Notes: generated from the sequence alone by a model not told the origin. Numbered from the stretch's first letter, positions 24,443 to 33,304 are shown. The stretch is DNA of 64,000 nucleotides from Actinomadura terrae (GCF_022751215.1 NZ_JAICDG010000007.1:377643-441642); one strand, 5' to 3'. Numbers and translations: made by a program.

Positions 24443-25594
24443 ATGTCACGTCCGGTCTTCTCGCTCATGCTCGTGGTCTTCGGCCTGACCACCGGAGAGT
24501 TCGTGATCGCGGGCATCCTGCCGGACGTGGCGGACGGCCTGTCGGTCTCGATCCCGGCGGCGGGCCTGCTGGTCAGCGCGTACGCGCTCGGCATGATCGT
24601 CGGAGGGCCGGTGGTCACGACGCTGACCGCGCGGCTGCCCCGCCGCCCGCTCGTCACCGGGCTCGTGGGCACCTCGATCGCCGGGAACGCGGCGTCCGCC
24701 CTGGCCCCCGGCTACGCGGTCCTGCTGGTCTCGCGGTTCCTCGCCGGGCTGGTGGTGGCCACCTTCTTCGCCGTCGCGATCTCCACGGCCGTCGCCACCG
24801 CCGCGCCGGGCCGACAGGCGTCCACGGTGGCGCGGCTGACGCTCGGGATGAACCTGGGGATCGTCGCCGGTACCCCGCTCGGCACCCTCATCGGCCACCA
24901 CCTCGGCTGGCGGGCGCCCTTCGCCGCGATCGCGGTGTTCACCGCGGTCGCCCTGGTGCTCGTGCTGCGGTCCGTCCCCGGCGGGCCCGCGCCCCGCGTC
25001 GGCTCGCTGCTCGGCGAGTTGCGCGTGTTCACCCGTCCGGACGTCGTGCTCGCCATCGTCCTGACGGCCGTGGGGAACCTCGGGGCCGTCACCGTCTTCA
25101 GCTTCCTGGCGCCGTTGGCCACCGACGTCAGCGGCTTCTCCGGCGGCGCGCTGCCGATCCTGCTGCTGGTGTACGGGACCGGCGCGGTCGCGGGCAACTT
25201 CCTGGGCGGGTGGCTGGCCGACCGGGCACTCATGCCCTCGCTCGCCGGCCTGCTCGCCGTGCTGGCGGGCGTCCTCGCGGTGGGCTGGACGGCCAGCGTC
25301 CACGCGGCGCCGTCCGCCGTGCTGTGGTTCGTGCTCGGCGTCCTCGCCTTCGCGATCGTTCCGGGCCTCCAGACCCGGGTGATGACCACCGCTCAGGCCG
25401 CCCCGACCCTGGCCGTCGCCGTCAACGCCTCCGGCTTCCAACTGGCCGCCGCGTCCGCCGGGTGGCTCGGCGGACGGATCATCGACGGGCCGGGGCCGCG
25501 TTCCATCTACCCGGCCGCCGCCGCCCTCACCGCCGTGGGCCTGGCCGTCGCGCTCTACTCGATGCGCCGCGACCGGTCGGGTCACTCCGCGTGA
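24443..25594 (+). CDS. MFS transporter, Cmx/CmrA-like drug exporter
   Basis: A 383-residue membrane protein with about 12 helices. The start MSRPVFSLMLVVFGLTTGEFVIAGILPDVADGLSVSIPAAGLLVSAYALG and the motif ISTAVATAAPGRQAS are typical of the AraJ/Cmx chloramphenicol-efflux group. Proton-driven export of a drug is likely; the actual substrate is unknown. It is divergent from MarR. The last 13 bases overlap the convergent gene at 25582. Confidence 0.87.
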   Translation: MSRPVFSLMLVVFGLTTGEFVIAGILPDVADGLSVSIPAAGLLVSAYALGMIVGGPVVTTLTARLPRRPLVTGLVGTSIAGNAASALAPGYAVLLVSRFLAGLVVATFFAVAISTAVATAAPGRQASTVARLTLGMNLGIVAGTPLGTLIGHHLGWRAPFAAIAVFTAVALVLVLRSVPGGPAPRVGSLLGELRVFTRPDVVLAIVLTAVGNLGAVTVFSFLAPLATDVSGFSGGALPILLLVYGTGAVAGNFLGGWLADRALMPSLAGLLAVLAGVLAVGWTASVHAAPSAVLWFVLGVLAFAIVPGLQTRVMTTAQAAPTLAVAVNASGFQLAAASAGWLGGRIIDGPGPRSIYPAAAALTAVGLAVALYSMRRDRSGHSA

Positions 25595-26688
25595 CGAATC
25601 CGGAAGCGATCGGGTTCTGAAGGGTCCCGATCGGCGACGTGGATCGGCGCCCACGCCCATTGCCAGACGCTGATTCCGGGCGTGCGGGAGAACCGGATCG
25701 GCCCGCGAGTGCCCTCGACCGAGACGCGCGGCCACGACTCGGCGACGCTCCGCCTGCCGGTCCCGTACTCGCCCAGAATTCCGGCGAGGACGCTGATCGC
25801 GTCGTAGCCCTCGAAGGCGACGAAGGAAGGGGTTTCGGCGAGCCGTTCCTGGAGGGCCGTCTCGACTCGCGCACCGAGTGAGCCGAGACGCTCGGGCAGA
25901 TAGCGCAGGAACGGGATCGCGGCGCCGTCGCCGCCCAGCAGCCTCGTCCATTCGGGGAACTCCGGTTGCCCGGCCGGAGCACCGATCACGACCTCGGCGA
26001 GACGCCGATCGCGGCGGACGGCCGTCACGATCGGCACCGCCGGTTCCGGATTGCCGACCAGAAGGAGAAGGGCCGTCGCACCGCTGCCGGCAAGCCCGTC
26101 GCACAGTTCCGCGGGCGTGAGCGCGCGCATGTCGAGTTCGATGACCGTGCCGCCGTGTGGAGCGAGGTGGTCGCGCAGAATGCGCGTCCCGGCCGTCCAG
26201 TAAACGCTCGAATCGGTGGCCACGGCGATGCGACTGTGCCCCGCGCCGAGCAGGAAATCCGCGTAGACGCGCCAGCCACGGGACTGCGCCGGAGCGAGAC
26301 GCGCGACCCATTCCGTCGGCTGTTCGGTGAGCGCGTCGAGAACCGCCGACGAACAGAGATAGGGCAGGGAGAGGGCGTCGGCCTTGGTGGCGACGGCGCG
26401 GGCGACGACGCTGTGGTACTCCCCCACCAACGCGACCACGCCCAGATGAGCGAGTTCCTCTACGGCCGCCGATGCCTTGTCCGGGTCGGCCGCGGTATCG
26501 CGGACCACCAGCTCGACCGGCCGTCCGGCGACCCCGCCGGCGTCGTTCACCTCGCCGACCGCCAGTTCGAGTCCCGCGAGCAGATGCCGGCCCGCCTCGA
26601 CCCAGCCGGGCCGGGTCAGCGGAACGAGGGCACCGATCCGGATGGACGATCCGTCAGCCTGGCCCGCTCCGGATGGTGACGTACTCAT
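25582..26688 (-). CDS. Type-1 periplasmic-binding-fold protein without signal peptide
   Basis: A 368-residue protein of the Leu/Ile/Val-binding (Peripla_BP_6) fold: IRIGALVPLTRPGWVEAGRHLLAGLELAVGEVNDAGGVAGRPVELVVRDT, then VVALVGEYHSVVARAVATKADALSLPYLCSSA and SFVAFEGYDAISVLAGIL. The N-terminus MSTSPSGAGQADGSS has no hydrophobic signal and no lipobox cysteine, and no permease or ATPase genes are adjacent. It is therefore more likely a cytosolic ligand sensor than a transporter component. It lies 97 bases downstream of the VanS-like kinase on the same strand, so it may be co-expressed with it. Ligand unknown. Confidence 0.75.
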   Translation of the reverse strand: MSTSPSGAGQADGSSIRIGALVPLTRPGWVEAGRHLLAGLELAVGEVNDAGGVAGRPVELVVRDTAADPDKASAAVEELAHLGVVALVGEYHSVVARAVATKADALSLPYLCSSAVLDALTEQPTEWVARLAPAQSRGWRVYADFLLGAGHSRIAVATDSSVYWTAGTRILRDHLAPHGGTVIELDMRALTPAELCDGLAGSGATALLLLVGNPEPAVPIVTAVRRDRRLAEVVIGAPAGQPEFPEWTRLLGGDGAAIPFLRYLPERLGSLGARVETALQERLAETPSFVAFEGYDAISVLAGILGEYGTGRRSVAESWPRVSVEGTRGPIRFSRTPGISVWQWAWAPIHVADRDPSEPDRFRIRHAE

Positions 26689-26785
26689 GCGCTGGCGTCT
26701 CCCGTCTGACGATTCGGTGGCGTCTCCCGGCGGACGCCGATCCAATCACATCCTCGACACCGCGCGCCTCCGAACCCGAGTTGGG

Positions 26786-27931
26786 CTATTCCGGTGCGGG
26801 CACCGGGTCTCCGGCCAGCCATTTGGAGGCCCCGGACGAGAGCGACGCGTGCGGCGTCTTGGGAAGGCGAACCATCACGAGGAGACCGCCCTCAGGACGG
26901 GGCGTGAGGGTGAGCGTCCCGTAGTGCGCTCGGACGACGCTGTGGACGATGGCCAATCCGAGGCCGACGCCCGCGTGTTCGTCGGTGCGGGCTCGTTCCG
27001 TTCCGCGCTGGAAAGGCTCGGTGAGCGTCGGCACGAGTTCCGGCGGAAGAGAAGGCCCGGTGTTCTCGACATTCAGCACGCCCGCGTCGTACCGCGATTC
27101 GGTATGGACCCGCACGGTGCCGCCGGTCGGGAGGTTGTGGACGATGGCGTTCTGGACGAGGTTGGTCACCATCCGCAGGATCAGTTCGGGCGAGCCGACG
27201 GTCGGCGCCTTCTCGCCGGTGACGGTGAGGGAGATCTGCCGATGTTCGGCGAGCGGAAGCAGCGTTTCGGCGGCCTCTTCGGCGACGAGCGACAGATCGA
27301 CGGGCCCGCGGCTGAAGCTCCCGGTCTCGCCCCGGCTGAGCAACAGGAGTGCCTCGGTGAGGTCGATCGCGCGCGTGTTGACGGTGTGCAGGCGCTCGAT
27401 GAGTTCGCCGTTGTCGCGCGAGGGATCGTTGCGGGCGACGTCCAGCAGCGTCCGCGAGATCGCCAGCGGGGTCCGGAGTTCGTGGGAGGCGTTCGCGGCG
27501 AAGCGCCGTTGCTGCGCGACGTGGGATTCGAGCTGTTGGAGCATGGTGTCGAAGACGTCCGCGAGTTCGCGGAACTCGTCCCGGGGGCCGCGCATGCGGA
27601 TGCGGTGGGACAGCGACCCCTTGGCGGCCCGGCGCGCCGCGTCCGCGATCTGCTGGAGCGGGGAGAGCATCCGGCCGGCGAGGACCCACCCGCCCAGCGA
27701 GCCGAAGACCAGCAGCAGGAGCATCGCCGTGATGGCGGCGGGGGTGAAGGCGCGCGTGAGGTCGGTGCGGCTCGGGCTGAACCCGCCGGGCCCGTAGTGC
27801 GTGGTGTCCGGGACGTAGCGCAGCAGGAACGCCCACACGACGGCCAGCAGGAGGGCGCCGGCGATCAGTAGGAACCCGACATAGCTGATCGTGAGCTTCA
27901 GCCGGGCGCTGAGCCCCGGACGTCTATTCAT
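26786..27931 (-). CDS. vanS: VanS-like sensor histidine kinase
   Basis: A 381-residue kinase: TM1 (about 17-38), a short extracytoplasmic loop (about 39-62), TM2 (about 66-86), HAMP, HisKA with H150 in FAANASHELRTPLA, and HATPase_c (NLVQNAIVHNLP as N-box, GVGLGLAIVHSVV). Domain order, length and the short sensor loop match VanS of Streptomyces coelicolor, which detects glycopeptides or their lipid II complex. The start overlaps the response-regulator stop by 8 bases. The kinase would phosphorylate D51 of the VanR-like partner. The inducer is inferred from similarity recalled, not tested. Confidence 0.85.
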   Translation of the reverse strand: MNRRPGLSARLKLTISYVGFLLIAGALLLAVVWAFLLRYVPDTTHYGPGGFSPSRTDLTRAFTPAAITAMLLLLVFGSLGGWVLAGRMLSPLQQIADAARRAAKGSLSHRIRMRGPRDEFRELADVFDTMLQQLESHVAQQRRFAANASHELRTPLAISRTLLDVARNDPSRDNGELIERLHTVNTRAIDLTEALLLLSRGETGSFSRGPVDLSLVAEEAAETLLPLAEHRQISLTVTGEKAPTVGSPELILRMVTNLVQNAIVHNLPTGGTVRVHTESRYDAGVLNVENTGPSLPPELVPTLTEPFQRGTERARTDEHAGVGLGLAIVHSVVRAHYGTLTLTPRPEGGLLVMVRLPKTPHASLSSGASKWLAGDPVPAPE

Positions 27932-28604
27932 CGGGGCTGCCGGGCTCGGTGTCGATCCGGTAGCCGACGCCGGGCACCGTGGCGATGATCCACGGTTCGC
28001 CGAGGCGTTTGCGCAGCGCGGAGACGGTGATCCGGACGGCGTTGGTGAAGGGGTCGGCGTTCCCGTCCCAGGCCCGCTCCAGCAGCTCCTCGGCGCTGAC
28101 GACCCCGCCCTCGGCGGTGACGAGGACTTCGAGCACGGCGAACTGCTTGCGGGTGAGCGCGACGTAGCGTCCGTCGCGGAAGACCTCGCGGCGGAAGGGG
28201 TCCAGCCGGATGCCCGCGATCTCGCTGACCGGGGGCCGGGCGTGGGCGCGGCGGCGGTCCAGCGCCCTCAGCCGCAGGACGAGTTCCCGGAGCTCGAACG
28301 GTTTCGTGAGGTAGTCGTCGGCGCCGAGCTCGAATCCGGACGCCTTGTCGTCGATCCGGTCGGCGGCGGTGAGCATGAGGATCGGGATGCCGGTGCCCGA
28401 GGCGACGATCCGCCGCGCTACCTCGTCGCCGGAGGGACCGGGGATGTCCCGGTCCAGGACGGCGAGGTCGTAGGAGTTGACACTGAGTAGTTCGAGCGCG
28501 GTGTCTCCGTCGCCGGCGATGTCGGCGGCGATCGCTTCCAGCCGGAGTCCGTCGCGGACGGCTTCGGCCAGGTAGGGCTCATCCTCCACTATCAGCACGC
28601 GCAT
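27924..28604 (-). CDS. vanR: VanR-like OmpR-family response regulator
   Basis: A 226-residue regulator: receiver domain with phospho-acceptor D51 in LAVLDRDIPG, K in YLTKPF, and a C-terminal winged helix (YVALTRKQFAVLEVLVTAEGGVVSAEELLERAW, TVPGVGYRID). The sequence is very close to what I recall of actinomycete VanR proteins throughout. Its gene follows the racemase after 100 bases and overlaps vanS. It probably activates promoters upstream of vanY and of itself. Confidence 0.88.
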   Translation of the reverse strand: MRVLIVEDEPYLAEAVRDGLRLEAIAADIAGDGDTALELLSVNSYDLAVLDRDIPGPSGDEVARRIVASGTGIPILMLTAADRIDDKASGFELGADDYLTKPFELRELVLRLRALDRRRAHARPPVSEIAGIRLDPFRREVFRDGRYVALTRKQFAVLEVLVTAEGGVVSAEELLERAWDGNADPFTNAVRITVSALRKRLGEPWIIATVPGVGYRIDTEPGSPDE

Positions 28605-28703
28605 TCCCGCAGACTATGCGCAACGGCATATCGCTGACATATGCTGACGGATGGTGACCGCTCGCGCCGGGGCACGGCGGCCGGGCCGCCCGCCGCCGCG
28701 GCG

Positions 28704-29834
28704 TCACCCGACGTTCCTTCGCACGCGCGGCCCGATGCCGGTGACGATGGTGTGGGGAATGGTCCCGGCCCAGCGCGCCCAGTCCTGGACGGTCGGGGTC
28801 GCGCCCCCGTCCGGCCCGAACACGGTCGCGGACGTGCCGACCGGGAACGACTCGGCGCCCGTGTCGATCACGATCTGATCCATCGAGACCCGTCCCACGA
28901 CCGGGAACCGGCGCCCGCCGATCTCGACGCCGGCCTCGGGCGCGCATCCTCGCGGAATCCCGTCGGCGTAGCCGACGGGCAGGATGCTCAGATGGGCGGC
29001 ACGTTCCGTGACATAGGTGCCGCCGTAGCCGACCGGTGTGCCGGCCGCGACCGCCGCCGTGTGCACGATCGGCGCGGTCAGCCGGGACGCGCCGTGCAGC
29101 CGTACCGTCCCGGACGGGTCGATCCCGACCAGTCCGGCCCCCACGCGGACCATGTCGAAATGGGTCGCCGGGTCGGTCAGCGCGCCCGAGGTGGCCGCGA
29201 GGTGGGCGGGCGGCGAACCGAGCCCCGCCTCCCGGACGGCCCGCCGCGCCTCCTGCATCTCCGCGACCGCGGGTGCGTTCGCCGCGGGATCGGCGTGGTC
29301 GGCCAGCGGCAGATGCCCCATGACACCCGCGACCTCGACCTTCCGCGCGTCCCGAGCACGCCGGGCCAGACCGATCAGCTCGTCCCACCGGGCGCGAGGG
29401 CAGCCGCCCCGGGCCATTCCGGTGTCCAGGTGGAGGTGGATCCGCACCGGCGATGCGGCCTGGGAGACGAGCGCGTCGAGTTCGTCCACCGAACCGACCG
29501 CGACGTCGATCCTGTGGGCGACCGCCGCGCCGGCGTCGATCCCCGAGGAATGGAGCCAGGTGAGGATCGGTGCCGTGAGCCCCGCCTCGCGCAGCGCCGA
29601 GGCCGCCGCGATGCTCGTCGTCCCGAGCCACTCCGCACCGGCGGCGACGGCGGCCCTGGCGACCGTGACGGCGCCGTGGCCGTACCCGTCCGCCTTCACC
29701 AGGGCCATGATCGTGCTCTTGGTCCGGGCGCGGATCTCGGCCATGTTCGCGGCCACCGCTCCGGGAAGGGTCTGAAAGGTCGGCGGGCGAAAGGCGTCCG
29801 TGGGGCGTCGGGGCACGACCGGGGCCCGGTTCAC
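28704..29834 (-). CDS. Alanine (or serine) racemase, soluble, in van context
   Basis: A 376-residue fold-type III PLP racemase. The PLP lysine is in ALVKADGYGHG (K47), the second-barrel tyrosine in PVGYGGTYV, and GRVSMDQIVID is the conserved C-terminal motif. It lacks the N-terminal membrane acyltransferase-like domain of VanT serine racemases, so it is either a VanY-linked alanine racemase or a soluble D-Ser source. The GTG start at 29834 overlaps the vanY stop (GTGA), so translation is coupled to vanY. The longer in-frame ATG lies inside vanY and is not preferred. Substrate preference is unresolved. Confidence 0.85.
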   Translation of the reverse strand: MNRAPVVPRRPTDAFRPPTFQTLPGAVAANMAEIRARTKSTIMALVKADGYGHGAVTVARAAVAAGAEWLGTTSIAAASALREAGLTAPILTWLHSSGIDAGAAVAHRIDVAVGSVDELDALVSQAASPVRIHLHLDTGMARGGCPRARWDELIGLARRARDARKVEVAGVMGHLPLADHADPAANAPAVAEMQEARRAVREAGLGSPPAHLAATSGALTDPATHFDMVRVGAGLVGIDPSGTVRLHGASRLTAPIVHTAAVAAGTPVGYGGTYVTERAAHLSILPVGYADGIPRGCAPEAGVEIGGRRFPVVGRVSMDQIVIDTGAESFPVGTSATVFGPDGGATPTVQDWARWAGTIPHTIVTGIGPRVRRNVG

Positions 29835-30490
29835 GACCGCATCCTCGGGTCGAAGGTCGGGTCCGGATACATCGACGGGCAACCGTCGTCGGTGGCCTCG
29901 GAACGCAGTTCGTAATGCCAAGGCTCATTGCGGTATATCTGACACAGCCCATACGCGGAGCCGTGCTCGGAAAGCCAATTCGCGGCGGCGGCGGGGCCGA
30001 TGTCGACCGCGTCGCCCGACACGTGAGCGGACGTGGTCGGGGTGGCCACCCACCGCGCGGCCTCCCTTTCCGAGCCGTATTTGGCGACGGCCTCCCGCAG
30101 CAGCCGCCGCTGGTAGGTGGGTGACCGCCAGCCGCTGTTGACGCGGATCCGGACGCCGCCGGCCTGCGCCTCCTTGGCCGCCCGGCGCAGCGCGGCGCGG
30201 AGGTCCGGGTCGAGCCTGCTCACCGCCGGCCTCCGGTCGAACACCGAGATCGGCGCGCCGTCGGGAATGACGCCGATGGCCTCGTCCGAGGTCAGCGGCC
30301 TGACCGGCCGGGTGATCTCGACCGAGGTACCCGACGCGTCCGACGCCCCCGAGGTGTCCTCCGAACCGGAGGACCCGAGCGACCACTGCACGGCGAACGC
30401 GGCGATCGCCACACCGAGGATCGCCAGACCGGCCAACACAAACCAGCGTGTACGGCGGGGCGGCGATGACCGAGGTGCATTGTTGTACAT
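29831..30490 (-). CDS. vanY: VanY-like D-alanyl-D-alanine carboxypeptidase (M15B)
   Basis: A 219-residue membrane-anchored zinc peptidase: TM about residues 16-36, a Ser/Asp-rich linker, then the M15B catalytic domain with SGWRS (119-123), S-A-H156-V-S-G-D-A-V-D163 and E189-P-W-H192 supplying the zinc ligands H156, D163, H192 and the catalytic E189. It trims the terminal D-Ala from peptidoglycan precursors outside the membrane, removing the glycopeptide target. In some actinomycetes a lone VanY confers resistance without vanHAX. It is the first gene of the vanY-racemase-vanR-vanS set. Confidence 0.9.
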   Translation of the reverse strand: MYNNAPRSSPPRRTRWFVLAGLAILGVAIAAFAVQWSLGSSGSEDTSGASDASGTSVEITRPVRPLTSDEAIGVIPDGAPISVFDRRPAVSRLDPDLRAALRRAAKEAQAGGVRIRVNSGWRSPTYQRRLLREAVAKYGSEREAARWVATPTTSAHVSGDAVDIGPAAAANWLSEHGSAYGLCQIYRNEPWHYELRSEATDDGCPSMYPDPTFDPRMRS

Positions 30491-30522
30491 ACCTCAAGTG
30501 AAGAGGGAGGCCTGTTGCCATC

Positions 30523-30544
30523 GCGTATCCGGTTTTCGATACGC
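30523..30544. promoter_or_regulatory. Inverted repeat upstream of vanY (possible VanR site)
   Basis: GCGTATC (30523-30529), 8 bases, GATACGC (30538-30544), 33 bases upstream of the vanY ATG. It is the only clear repeat in the vanY leader and lies where an activator of the set would bind. Confidence 0.4.
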
Positions 30545-30605
30545 TCGCGATATGCGGAACCCTCGGCATGGCCGAACCGGCCCATTCCCGCTGCCGCAAA
30601 GAATG

Positions 30606-30633
30606 GCTGCCCGTGGCGTTCGCCACGGGCAGC
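30606..30633. terminator. Perfect 13-bp hairpin between the DHA2 pump and vanY
   Basis: GCTGCCCGTGGCG (30606-30618) pairs with 30621-30633, with TT between. It begins 13 bases beyond the stop codon of the minus-strand MFS gene and would shield vanY from read-through. Confidence 0.75.
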
Positions 30634-30646
30634 GGTCTCACGAAAG

Positions 30647-32095
30647 TCAGATCGTGGCGGGGTCGGCCGTGGCCGTCGCCTCCGGGCTGTGGCTCGCCGC
30701 CGAGCGGCCCGGGATCAGCGCGATCGCCAGCAGGCCCGCCGCCACCGCGATTCCCGCGGCGGTCAGCATGCCGATCTGGTAGCCCTCGGTGAGGGCCACG
30801 GCGGGGACGCGTTCGCCGCCCTCCAGGACGTCGGTCGTGCGGGCGGTGGCGATCGCGACGACGATCGCCAGGCCGAGCGAGCCGCCGCACTGCTGGGCGG
30901 TGTTGAACAGGCCGGACGCGAGGCCCGCCTCCTCCTGCCGGGCCGCCGACGTCGCCCCGACGGTGGTGGTGACGAACGCCAGCCCGCTCCCGACCCCGAT
31001 CACCAGGGACGGGCCGAGGACGTCCACCAGGAAGCTCCCGTCGACCGACATGCGGGAGAACCAGGCCAGCCCCGCGCCGGTCACGATCAACCCTGCCGCC
31101 ATCGGGGCCCGGACGCCGATCCTCGTGATCAGCGCGGACGCCACGCCCGCCGTCACCGCGATCGTCAGCGCGAGCGGCAGCGCGGCGAGCCCGGCCTTGA
31201 CCGGGCCGTAGTCGAGGACCTGCTGCATGTAGAAGGTCATGTAGAAGAACATCGGGAACATCGCCATCGTGCTCAGCAGGGCGATGATGTTGGCGCCGCG
31301 CAGCATGCCCAGCCGGAAGATCCGCAGCGGGACGAGCGGCTGCGCGGCCCGGGCCTCGATGACGAAGAAGAGCGCGATCAGCAGCAGCGACAGCGCGCCC
31401 AGGCCGAACGTCTGGGCGGAGCGCCAGCCCGCGTTGTTGGCGTCGACGAGCGTGTAGACCAGCGCCGCGAGCCCGCCGGTGGCCGTCACCGCGCCGGCGA
31501 GGTCGAAGCCGCGGGCACCCGCGTCCTTCGCCTCGGGCAGCAGCACGGGCGCCAGCGCGATCGCCAGCACCCCGATCGGGACGTTGACGTACAGGGTGGA
31601 CTCCCAGCCGAGCCACTCGGTCAGCCCGCCGCCGAGGATCGACCCGGCCGCGCCGCCCGCCCCGGCCACCGCGCCGATGACGCCCATGGCCTTGTTGCGC
31701 TCGGGTCCCGCCGCGAAGATCGTCATGATCAGCGACAGCGCCGCCGGGGCCACGATCGCGGCGCCGACGCCCTGCACGGCGCGGGCCCCCACCAGCATGG
31801 CCGCGTTCACCGACAGCGCCCCGACCAGCGAGGTCGCGGCGAACAGCGCCATCCCGACCATGAACATGACGCGGCGTCCGACCAGGTCGGCGGCGCGTCC
31901 GCCGAGGAGCAGCAGGCCGCCGAACGTCAGCGTGTAGGCGTTGGCGACCCAGGAGAGGTCCTCGGGCGCGAACTTCAGATCACGCCCGATGGAGGGCAGC
32001 GCGACGCCGACGATGGACGCGTCGAGCACGAGCACGAACTGGGTGGCCGCGAGCAGCGCGAGCGCGAGGCCGCGCCGCTGTGTTGTGTGTGTCAT
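30647..32095 (-). CDS. MFS transporter, DHA2 family (14-TM, EmrB/QacA type)
   Basis: A 482-residue membrane protein with about 14 hydrophobic segments. Motif D1/C features are clear: ATQFVLVLDASIVGVALPSIGRDL in TM1, GGRAADLVGRR after TM2 and a glycine-rich TM5 (GAVAGAGGAAGSILGGGLTEWLGWESTLYVNVPIG). These are characteristic of multidrug/antibiotic exporters such as those in Streptomyces clusters. The ATG at 32095 matches the family start (MTHTTQRRGLALALLAATQFVL). It follows a sigma-factor gene with a terminator between, so it has its own promoter. Confidence 0.88.
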   Translation of the reverse strand: MTHTTQRRGLALALLAATQFVLVLDASIVGVALPSIGRDLKFAPEDLSWVANAYTLTFGGLLLLGGRAADLVGRRVMFMVGMALFAATSLVGALSVNAAMLVGARAVQGVGAAIVAPAALSLIMTIFAAGPERNKAMGVIGAVAGAGGAAGSILGGGLTEWLGWESTLYVNVPIGVLAIALAPVLLPEAKDAGARGFDLAGAVTATGGLAALVYTLVDANNAGWRSAQTFGLGALSLLLIALFFVIEARAAQPLVPLRIFRLGMLRGANIIALLSTMAMFPMFFYMTFYMQQVLDYGPVKAGLAALPLALTIAVTAGVASALITRIGVRAPMAAGLIVTGAGLAWFSRMSVDGSFLVDVLGPSLVIGVGSGLAFVTTTVGATSAARQEEAGLASGLFNTAQQCGGSLGLAIVVAIATARTTDVLEGGERVPAVALTEGYQIGMLTAAGIAVAAGLLAIALIPGRSAASHSPEATATADPATI

Positions 32096-32238
32096 GGTCC
32101 GCCTGACTTGGTTTCGTGATGTCGCCGCCATGACGAAGGGCGGCGGACGGGTGTGACGGAAGCCCCCGCCGGTCCTGGAGGTCGGCCAGGACGCGGCGGA
32201 ATGATCCCGACAGGGCAAGAAGAACGCAGCCCTCATCG

Positions 32239-32262
32239 CGCCACACCTCGAAAGGTGCGGCG
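32239..32262. terminator. Hairpin after the second SnoaL-type sigma gene
   Basis: CGCCACACCT (32239-32248), loop CGAA, AGGTGCGGCG (32253-32262): ten pairs with one mismatch and a stable tetraloop, 12 bases past the stop codon of the minus-strand sigma gene. Confidence 0.6.
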
Positions 32263-32273
32263 ATGCCGGAGGG

Positions 32274-33146
32274 TCACGCGACCCAGGAGGGGACGACCTG
32301 CTCCAGCCGGGCCGGGTCGTTGAGGGTGCGGATCGCGGTGACCACGCCGCCGGTGACCGTGAAGGCCATCACCGTGACCGGCCGTCCCTCGACGGTGATG
32401 AGCACCCCGGGAACGCCGCCGACGAGCGCCGGGTGCACCCGCGCGTCCGGACGCGCGAACATCGTCGCCCGGGCCGCGATCTTGTCCGCGCCCCGCACGA
32501 CGAAGTCGCCCTCCAGCCCCTGGGCGCGCACCTCGACGTCGGGCGCGAGCACGCTGAGCAGCCCGGCGACGTCGCCCCGGCCGGCCGCCGCGAAGAACGC
32601 CTCGACGACCTCGCGGCCCGCGGCGTGGGAGTCGGGCGAGGGCGTGCCCGACCGCAGCCGTCCGCGGGCCCGGCTGGCGAGCATCTTCGAGGCCGCGGTG
32701 CTCCGTCCGAGGACGGCCGCGATCGTGTCGAACGGCACCTCGAAGACATCGTGCAGGACGAACGACACCCGCTCCGCCGGGGTGAGCGCGTCCATGACGA
32801 CGTACAGCGCCAGCCCGACCGATTCGGCCAGCACCGCCTCCTGCTCGGGGTCGAGCCGGGAGTCGGCGAGCGGCTCCCGCTGGAGCGCGCCGATGTCGAA
32901 CTCCAGCGGCTGCTCGCCCCGCGTCCCGCGCCGGCGCAGCGCGTCCAGGCAGATCCGGCCCGTCACCGTGGTCAGCCAGCCGCGCAGGTCCTCGATGTCG
33001 CCGCCGCCGTTCCGCACGAGCCGCAGCCACGCCTCCTGGACGGCGTCGTCGGCGTCCGCGTGCGACCCGAGCACGCGGAAGGCGATCGCGTGCAGATAAG
33101 GGCGCTGGCCCTCGAATCTCGCGGCGAGCTGTTCCTCTTCGGTCAC
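32274..33146 (-). CDS. ECF sigma factor with SnoaL-like C-terminal domain (SigJ/SigI-like)
   Basis: A 290-residue sigma factor: region 2 (FEGQRPYLHAIAFRVLGSHADADDAVQEAWLRL), region 4 (LTPAERVSFVLHDVFEVPFDTIAAVLGRSTAASKMLASRARGRL) and a SnoaL-like extension from about residue 180 (VVEAFFAAAGRGDVAGLLSVLAPDVEVRA). The ECF41 hallmarks WLPEPL and DGGG-K are absent; the tail has LNDPARLEQV in place of NP-KL. So it is a divergent relative of the sigJ product at 9976. GTG start with AGGGGGAA upstream. It is divergent from a CMD-like gene, the same arrangement as at 10-11.6 kb, and its own promoter has the same motif. Confidence 0.88.
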   Translation of the reverse strand: MTEEEQLAARFEGQRPYLHAIAFRVLGSHADADDAVQEAWLRLVRNGGGDIEDLRGWLTTVTGRICLDALRRRGTRGEQPLEFDIGALQREPLADSRLDPEQEAVLAESVGLALYVVMDALTPAERVSFVLHDVFEVPFDTIAAVLGRSTAASKMLASRARGRLRSGTPSPDSHAAGREVVEAFFAAAGRGDVAGLLSVLAPDVEVRAQGLEGDFVVRGADKIAARATMFARPDARVHPALVGGVPGVLITVEGRPVTVMAFTVTGGVVTAIRTLNDPARLEQVVPSWVA

Positions 33147-33180
33147 GGTTCCCCCTGGTCCTGGACGGTGTCACTACCAG

Positions 33181-33207
33181 GACGCACCAGGCGGCCGTGA
33201 GGTAACG
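33181..33207 (-). promoter_or_regulatory. ECF41-type promoter of the second sigma gene
   Basis: Minus-strand -35 CGTTACC (33201-33207), 16 bases, -10 CGTC (33181-33184), about 35 bases upstream of the GTG start. Its -35 and that of the opposite promoter form an 8-bp inverted repeat, AGGTAACG-N11-CGTTACCT. Confidence 0.7.
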
Positions 33208-33218
33208 CACCTTTCGGA

Positions 33219-33245
33219 CGTTACCTTTCGCCGCGCCCGGACGTC
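33219..33245 (+). promoter_or_regulatory. ECF41-type promoter of the second CMD gene
   Basis: -35 CGTTACC (33219-33225), 16 bases, -10 CGTC (33242-33245), 59 bases before the ATG at 33305. Same pattern and spacing as the other three promoters of the two sigma/CMD modules. Confidence 0.7.
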
Positions 33246-33304
33246 GTAGCGCCGTCAGACCAACAAGGCGCCGGTCCCGAACCGGCTTCGCTCTAGGAGG
33301 AACC

